From contig CBFDBU010000015.1 in the NCBI GenBank assembly GCA_965603125.1, forward strand, positions 1-64,000: a DNA stretch of 64,000 nt, given 5' to 3'. Below the pieces are notes generated by a model, which was given only the letters and a program-made list of their open reading frames with translations, was not told where the DNA came from and did no database searches. Shown piece by piece: positions 59,187-64,000 of the stretch; the stretch's first letter is position 1; each line of letters opens with the position of its first letter. The translations under genes were made by a program, and so were the position numbers. Source of the stretch: JAJRTA01 sp965603125. GTDB lineage: Bacteria > Zixibacteria > MSB-5A5 > GN15 > FEB-12.

Positions 59187-61010
59187 TTAGCCTCTAAAGA
59201 ACTTGCGCAGCACTTTGGACCAACGAACGCCGGGGATGCCTGCCAGGGCATCATAGGCGAGCGTGGCACCGTCCGCCGCGGTTGCAATCCTGTCATGAAA
59301 CATTCTGTCCAGCCGAACCACTTCGCTCCTCTGCCAGTCATGGGCGTTCTGACCGAACATAAGCCCGGAGATGTTATCCTCGGATACCCGGGGACGAATC
59401 ATAAGCAGCCAACCATCGTCGTACGGTTGACTAATAAGAATTCTGGGTGTATCGACGACCGATTCGTTGACCACCATCACCTCGCCGTCCATCGGGGAAC
59501 ACACTTCCACCGATTGACCGTCGCGGATCAGGCGCAGCGCCGGTTTTCCCCGTCGCAGTTTCTCGCCCGGTTTGGGCATCTCGACGGCATCAACGTTGCC
59601 GATCAAGTGGGCTGCCAGATCGTCAAGCCCGACGCGGATGGAATCGTCCTTTTCGGAGCGCGCCCAAGAGTGTCCACGATAGTAGAAAAGGTCAGAGGGC
59701 ATGTTGCAGCCGAGCAGCGCCGGATCCAACTCCTCTTCCTCCTCTGGTACCTCTGCGTACGCAAGAGACTCGAACTGGTCGGCATCACGCACGAGGTTGT
59801 CGGCACCCATGACAGCCAGCAGCGAAGCGGGGTCGGCACGCATGTCACCCAGCTTCTTGAACTGTCCCTGGAAAGAACGCAACACCGCTTTTGAGATCAA
59901 TGTCCGCTCACTGGGCATCAGAACCAGGCCGGAAGCTACAATTCCGGCAAGTATCGGTTGTGCACCAGCCAGGTCCAGAGTGTCTGTGTCGATCATGCGT
60001 AGCACCTCGTCTGTAAGTACTCGACCTGCGTGGAATACTCCATCCTCCGGGACGGCTTCAAGTACGCGACCAATACCAACCGCTCCCGCCAATTCGGAAG
60101 GAGTAACCAACAATCCGTTGTACACCTTACCGAGCAGCCCACCGGCGAAGCTGATCAGTGTTGCCGCGCGTTCAACCGTCTCGTTAGTTAGACTGACAGG
60201 CATGTAGGTGTGGGACTTGAGGATCCGCTGAACGACGAGAGCCATCTGCGCCATGCTCATCGAGAAATAACGAGATGTTGCGATGGCATCGTGCAATTCC
60301 CTGAGCACATTGATGTCAAAGGCCGAGAGGACATCGAGGATGGCCAGTCCCTGTATGGCCCGAAGAGCATCCCGCCGCTCGTCCCCGGTTCGTTCCTCGG
60401 AGACCGAGTTTAACAGACCGTGGGGCAGCAGTGCCTTCCTGAACATCGACTCGGCGAATACCTCAAGATCTAATAAGTCGAGACAGTCGAGAAACGAAGC
60501 CGACGCTACCAGTGCGAACTGCTCCTCAATGGTGTGCAGATCCAGATGATCCGGGGTGAGTTTTTCATCCGGGGTGATATGTCCGAGGTTGCGGAGCTCA
60601 AACACCCGGCTCAACAGATCCACGTGTAGTCCGGTCCGGCGACTTACTTGCTGGATCAGAGAGGCGTTGTTGCCGATAGACAGGCGCCCGATCCCCAATA
60701 TGGTCAGCACCCGTGATGCGGCGGCGTTCGTGCGAGACCAATTGGGTATGCACAGACCGGAGAACGGACAAGATTTGCCCGGGACCGCACAGGCATTAAC
60801 ATAACACTGGTCGAAATAGTCCTTGCTGAAAAAATACCTTTGCTTGTGCGAGGCGATTTTGGTCAGGGCGGTGGTTACCGGACATCCCGCACAGTCCTCG
60901 GGACGAGACTCGCACATCTGCCAGGACACCACACCGGATGATTGCCAAATACAACTATTCTTTTTCCATCTGCCCTCAGTCTTCGCCGCCTTGAAATCTG
61001 CTTCTTTCAT
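59187..61010 (-). CDS. Long protein with 4-Cys module and non-lipoylated GcvH-like domain
   Basis: 607 residues from the ATG at 61010 (AAAGGA seven bases upstream; the open frame goes eight codons further). The N-terminus has the module Cys20, 33, 40, 43 (SGVVSWQMCESRPEDCAGC), here C-x12-C-x6-C-x2-C, then more Cys (CYVNAC, SCPFSGLC). The middle, about 350 residues, is mostly helical with no recognised fold. From about residue 437 to 545 there is a GcvH-like domain (YYRGHSWARS, VGLDDLAAHLIGNVDAVEMP, CSPMDGEVMVVNES). Its lipoyl lysine position is Gly (DGQSVEVCS). Third member of the family seen in this cluster, transcribed away from the others. Confidence 0.75.
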   Translation of the reverse strand: MKEADFKAAKTEGRWKKNSCIWQSSGVVSWQMCESRPEDCAGCPVTTALTKIASHKQRYFFSKDYFDQCYVNACAVPGKSCPFSGLCIPNWSRTNAAASRVLTILGIGRLSIGNNASLIQQVSRRTGLHVDLLSRVFELRNLGHITPDEKLTPDHLDLHTIEEQFALVASASFLDCLDLLDLEVFAESMFRKALLPHGLLNSVSEERTGDERRDALRAIQGLAILDVLSAFDINVLRELHDAIATSRYFSMSMAQMALVVQRILKSHTYMPVSLTNETVERAATLISFAGGLLGKVYNGLLVTPSELAGAVGIGRVLEAVPEDGVFHAGRVLTDEVLRMIDTDTLDLAGAQPILAGIVASGLVLMPSERTLISKAVLRSFQGQFKKLGDMRADPASLLAVMGADNLVRDADQFESLAYAEVPEEEEELDPALLGCNMPSDLFYYRGHSWARSEKDDSIRVGLDDLAAHLIGNVDAVEMPKPGEKLRRGKPALRLIRDGQSVEVCSPMDGEVMVVNESVVDTPRILISQPYDDGWLLMIRPRVSEDNISGLMFGQNAHDWQRSEVVRLDRMFHDRIATAADGATLAYDALAGIPGVRWSKVLRKFFRG

Positions 61011-61439
61011 GACTGCATCCTTTCTCTGTATCATTTCACGACTTCCAAAGCTTCACGCCTTGAGCTTCCCATGCTATTACTTCTGTATTTAGCAATTCCT
61101 TTGCCAACCGATAGTTGACGGATATTTGCCGGTGCAACTGTTTGAACCCCTTCGCCTAATGAAGTCCTGCGTCAACCGAGTTAAGATTGGACGCTGGTAT
61201 CCGTAGGTGTAGACTGGTGGATTCCTCCACAACTTCTGCCAACCGTGAAAACCGGCAAAGGCTACTGTGTCCATAAGTCAGTGTCCACACAGCGAAATCA
61301 GATTGTGGGAAAATGCCACACCTTGAGAAATGCACTTGCCTTTTCATGTTTGTTAAATTAAGTTGAAAAATGGTTTATCTTGAGTATTACACTGGATTAG
61401 TTCCAACGTCAAACTGGACAATAGGATAGGTGACCTGAC
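61011..61439. other. Gene-free divergent region
   Basis: About 430 bases between the divergent GcvH-like and DRTGG genes. It holds an inverted repeat TGTGG-N7-CCACA (61304-61320) and TTGAAA-N16-TATTAC (61363-61390), a weak promoter candidate for the DRTGG gene. Nothing else recognisable. Confidence 0.55.
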
Positions 61440-61790
61440 ATGACGCTGAGAGAACTCACTGATCTTCTGGAATCGGAAGTGATTTCCGGGGAGCAGCATC
61501 TGGATGAAGAATTCGAATGTGCCGGTGCATCGGATCTCATGAGCGACGTCCTGGCATTCGGTGTGCCGGGAATCATCCTGTTGACTGGATTGGCAAACAC
61601 CCAGTCTGTAAGGACCGCCGACGTAATTGATGCTAAGGCCATCGTCTATGTACGGGGCAAGAAGCCCAACAAAGATGGAATCGCACTGGCTCAGGAGAGA
61701 GACATTCCCATACTAACGACGAAATTCTTCATGTACAAGGCGTGCGGACTGCTTTACAGCCGGGGGATAGGTGGAGTAGGAAATCAGTAG
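61440..61790 (+). CDS. DRTGG domain protein
   Basis: 116 residues. The single DRTGG domain reads LRELTDLLESEVISGEQHLD, CAGASDLMSDVLAFGVPGII and VIDAKAIVYVRGKKPNKDGI, ending in ERDIPILTTKFFMYKACGLL. DRTGG domains bind nucleotides or act as regulatory modules. With the HATPase, hydrogenase-like and PHP genes that follow, it matches the regulatory set that accompanies bifurcating hydrogenases in clostridia and thermotogae. The next gene starts five bases after its stop codon. Confidence 0.88.
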   Translation: MTLRELTDLLESEVISGEQHLDEEFECAGASDLMSDVLAFGVPGIILLTGLANTQSVRTADVIDAKAIVYVRGKKPNKDGIALAQERDIPILTTKFFMYKACGLLYSRGIGGVGNQ

Positions 61791-61794
61791 TGAG

Positions 61795-62253
61795 TTGAAC
61801 AGTATAATGGTTTCTCGTCACGATCTTTCACATACTTTTGGAATCAAGGGAAGGAATTTCAGCAAAGCCGGCTCCGTGTCAATTAACATCAAGGAAACCC
61901 TCAGGGAGCTTGGCATCGATCCGGCCATCGTCCGGCGTGCAGCCATCGCTGCGTACGAGGCCGAGATGAACGTTGTAATGTACGCTGATAAAGGCGAGAT
62001 GGTTCTCAGGCTGAATCCCATGTTGATCCGGATCACGATAGAGGACGAAGGGCCGGGAATCGAGAATATCGAGATGGCCATGCAGGAAGGTTACTCAACC
62101 GCTACCGATGAGATACGGGAAATGGGATTCGGTGCTGGCATGGGCCTGCCCAACATAAAGAAAAACGCGGATGTGTTCGAGTTGAAGTCCCAGGTTGGGA
62201 AGGGTACCTCGTACAACATCGTCATCTTCCTGAAACCGATAAGGAGAACATGA
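61795..62253 (+). CDS. Anti-sigma-factor-type HATPase (RsbW/SpoIIAB-like)
   Basis: 152 residues. The ATP-binding core shows AIAAYEAEMNVVMYAD (N-box), ITIEDEGPGIENIEMAM (G1) and GFGAGMGLPNIKKNADVFEL (G2), with ending KGTSYNIVIFL. It lacks kinase histidine and receiver regions. RsbW-type proteins act as anti-sigma factors or serine kinases. Its start could be ATG at 61804 as well. It overlaps the HydS-like gene by four bases, so it is coupled to it and probably passes on its signal. Confidence 0.88.
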   Translation: MNSIMVSRHDLSHTFGIKGRNFSKAGSVSINIKETLRELGIDPAIVRRAAIAAYEAEMNVVMYADKGEMVLRLNPMLIRITIEDEGPGIENIEMAMQEGYSTATDEIREMGFGAGMGLPNIKKNADVFELKSQVGKGTSYNIVIFLKPIRRT

Positions 62254-63623
62254 GCCAGTACTATCACTCCGTCAGTGTCGATGAGGACAACTGTGATGGC
62301 CGAAGGAAATGCTTGCGGGTTTGCCCAACTCAGGCTATCCGGATCTGGGGTGGAAAAGCCGTTATCCTTGAAGAGAAATGTATCGATTGCGGGGAGTGCA
62401 TCACCGCCTGCCCGAATGAAGCCATCGTGGCTTTGACCGACCCCTTCGGTGAACGGAGCAGGTTCAAGTATACAGTGGCCATCCCTTCCCCGGCACTCTA
62501 TGCCCAATTCGGCAGGTCCATTTTGCCGGACAAGATTCTGGCTGGTTTGAAGAAGATCGGTTTCGATGATGCCTATGATCTGGCCATCACCTGTGGGGAT
62601 ACGAGCCTGGCAGTAGAGCTTTTCCTGAAGGAGTACAATGGTCCCAAGCCGCTCATCTCCAATGCTTGTCCCTCCGTCGTGAGCCTCATACAGGTGAGAT
62701 ACCCCCAACTGGTCGATCACATCATTCCCATCAAGCTTCCCAAGAGGCTCGCCGCAAAGGAGATCAAGGAGAGAAAATCGAAAGAGCTTGGACTCAAGCC
62801 GAACGAGATCGGGACGTTCTACATCACGCCCTGCCCCGTCAAGATGATCGCCATCAAGCAGCCTTCTTCCGAAGAAGAATGCTACCTGGATGGAGCCATC
62901 TCCATAGCCGATATTTACGGCCCGCTGCTTTCGGTGCTGGAGAGCAAGGATAAGGGCAACTACCGCAAGAGCCTGGAAAGCATCTGCATCCTCGGCATCG
63001 GATGGGCGGTGTCCGGAGGAATGCACCGTACCCAGAAACTCAAGAATGTCCTCGATGTCTCCGGGATTGCGGATATCATTACAACCTTTGATGATATTGA
63101 ACGGGGCAAGCTAAAGAACATCGACCTCGTCGTACCGTATACATGTCCACAGGGTTGCGTAGGGGGATCTCTGACGGTGGAGAACCGCTACATTTCCTAT
63201 AATAAGATCCTTCGGATGCTCGAGACGCTGGAACAGGAGAACATAGAAGGCTGCCGAGGCAAGCGGGATATCCGCGAACGTTATCGCCAGAAGTACTTCC
63301 ATAGGCAGCAAAAATACGAGCCTCGTCCTATCCAGGCGCTCGACGAGGATCTGGGCAAAGCCATCGAGAAACGGAACAAAAAGGAAAAGATATTTGAGTC
63401 CCTGCCCAAGGTAGACTGTGGGATCTGCGGTGCCCCGACGTGCCTAACCTTCGCGGAGGATGTGGTCAAGGGGAATACGCGACTATCCGACTGCATCTTC
63501 AACGTACCCAGTAGATTCAGGGAACTGACCGGCGAGCTGTCCAAACTTCTGGACAGCTTCGACTCCATGGACGAAGACAAGGAGTGGAAACCGGGAAAAG
63601 AAAGACGGAGGAAGAAGTTATGA
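62250..63623 (+). CDS. HydS-like [FeFe]-hydrogenase homologue, probable redox or H2 sensor
   Basis: 457 residues. Two [4Fe-4S] motifs at the start (CDGRRKCLRVCP, CIDCGECITACP), then a reduced hydrogenase domain: L1 is ISNACPSVV (Cys140), L2 is ITPCPVKMIAIK (Cys195), L3 is YTCPQGCVGGS (Cys299, Cys303). All four H-cluster ligands are kept, but the proton-relay Cys next to the first one is Ala139. The C-terminal end has a further FeS domain (VDCGICGAPTCLTFAEDV). The size and the loss of the relay Cys suggest sensing instead of catalysis. It is coupled to the HATPase and DRTGG genes by overlaps. Confidence 0.85.
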   Translation: MSQYYHSVSVDEDNCDGRRKCLRVCPTQAIRIWGGKAVILEEKCIDCGECITACPNEAIVALTDPFGERSRFKYTVAIPSPALYAQFGRSILPDKILAGLKKIGFDDAYDLAITCGDTSLAVELFLKEYNGPKPLISNACPSVVSLIQVRYPQLVDHIIPIKLPKRLAAKEIKERKSKELGLKPNEIGTFYITPCPVKMIAIKQPSSEEECYLDGAISIADIYGPLLSVLESKDKGNYRKSLESICILGIGWAVSGGMHRTQKLKNVLDVSGIADIITTFDDIERGKLKNIDLVVPYTCPQGCVGGSLTVENRYISYNKILRMLETLEQENIEGCRGKRDIRERYRQKYFHRQQKYEPRPIQALDEDLGKAIEKRNKKEKIFESLPKVDCGICGAPTCLTFAEDVVKGNTRLSDCIFNVPSRFRELTGELSKLLDSFDSMDEDKEWKPGKERRRKKL

Positions 63624-63958
63624 CTTTGACAGAGGTTGTCGAAAAACTCGGACTCCGCGTCCTGACGTCCAAAGGGGTGGGCGATACCACGGTGACAGGA
63701 GGTTACACGTGTGATCTTCTCAGCGACGTGATGGGCAACAGTAAGATGGGGAATATCTGGATCACTATGCAGACGCACGGGAACGTCCTGGCGGTCGCCA
63801 AGCTCAAAGACCTGGCGGGAATAGTATTCGTAAACGGTCGCCGTTCCGACGAGGAAACCATTCGGAAAGCCGACGAGGAGCATGTTACGGTCTTGGGCAC
63901 GGACGAGTCGGCTTTCAGCATCTCCGGACAGCTTTATCAGTTGCTGGAAAAGCCGTGA
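63620..63958 (+). CDS. Second DRTGG domain protein
   Basis: 112 residues from the ATG at 63620, which overlaps the HydS-like stop (ATGA) and has GGAGGAAGTT in front; the open frame extends 12 codons up inside the HydS-like gene. The domain begins LTEVVEKLGLRVLTS with GGYTCDLLSDVMGNSKMGNI and NVLAVAKLKDLAGIVFVNGR. It differs clearly from the first DRTGG protein, so the module carries two diverged copies. The next start follows after six bases. Confidence 0.85.
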   Translation: MTLTEVVEKLGLRVLTSKGVGDTTVTGGYTCDLLSDVMGNSKMGNIWITMQTHGNVLAVAKLKDLAGIVFVNGRRSDEETIRKADEEHVTVLGTDESAFSISGQLYQLLEKP

Positions 63959-63964
63959 TCCACG

Positions 63965-64000
63965 ATGCTGAGAAGCTACAAGGCCGACCTGCACGTCCAC
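63965..64000 (+). CDS. PHP-domain protein, 5' end only
   Basis: The final 12 codons read MLRSYKADLHVH, ending in the DLHxH metal-binding motif that opens PHP phosphoesterases. The gene runs off the right edge. PHP proteins recur in the same place in the DRTGG/HATPase/hydrogenase-sensor modules of anaerobes. Confidence 0.7.
   Translation, partial: MLRSYKADLHVH

Overview
The window reads as a chromosomal segment of an anaerobic, diderm bacterium, most likely an uncultivated member of the FCB superphylum (Zixibacteria-like), though the lineage is inference. The signs are secreted proteins with a C-terminal NYPNPFNP-type sorting domain, a Fibrobacter-type FISUMP lipoprotein, an outer-membrane beta-barrel, and a large set of iron-sulfur, Hdr-type and NADH-linked redox proteins. 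Coding density is high. The backbone is GC-rich and is broken by several AT-richer patches.

Region by region. (1) 1-8.7 kb, minus strand: a probable secretion operon with an anchored protein, an outer-membrane barrel, an M6 metalloprotease and a short protein (both with the sorting domain), and a huge repeat protein running off the left edge. (2) 8.9-13.4 kb, plus: a WYL regulator, a QueT-like transporter, and the threonine dehydrogenase / glycine C-acetyltransferase pair. (3) 13.6-15.4 kb: a small accessory patch with a REP-associated transposase, its hairpins and a dispersed repeat. (4) 15.4-24.8 kb: an AmmeMemoRadiSam locus in which the Memo/AMMECR1 fusion, the radical SAM enzyme and a DUF362 protein carry export signals. 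It sits with another DUF362 protein, a NapH-type polyferredoxin, a lipoprotein and a spermidine-synthase-like membrane protein. (5) 24.9-31.3 kb: a RecB-type nuclease and two glycosyltransferases, with an AT-rich, repeat-bordered island between the glycosyltransferases holding a nuclease-like pair and a truncated gene. (6) 31.6-40.4 kb: a membrane protein, a radical SAM/DUF2344 protein with RsmB, lipoprotein, secreted and TPR proteins, and a tRNA-Arg(TCT). (7) 40.6-64 kb: the main feature, a redox supercluster.

The supercluster has four blocks. The first is dsrE, tusA, mvhD, an hdrA with a GltD-like insertion, a second hdrA, a small winged-helix gene, hdrC and hdrB, then a decayed kinase and an NtrC-type regulator. 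The second, behind a near-perfect sigma-54 promoter, holds a NuoG-like protein, an unusual GcvH-like protein, and NuoE-, Fd- and NuoF-like subunits. The third is a kinase / NtrC-type regulator pair, an archaemetzincin-like gene and a third GcvH-like protein. The fourth is DRTGG, HATPase, a HydS-like hydrogenase homologue, DRTGG and the start of a PHP-domain gene. Together they suggest an NADH-linked, flavin-bifurcating Hdr complex tied to sulfur-carrier proteins and controlled by sigma-54 and a hydrogenase-like sensor. Its most novel element is a family of three proteins that join a C-x12-C-x5/6-C-x2-C module to a GcvH fold lacking the lipoyl lysine.
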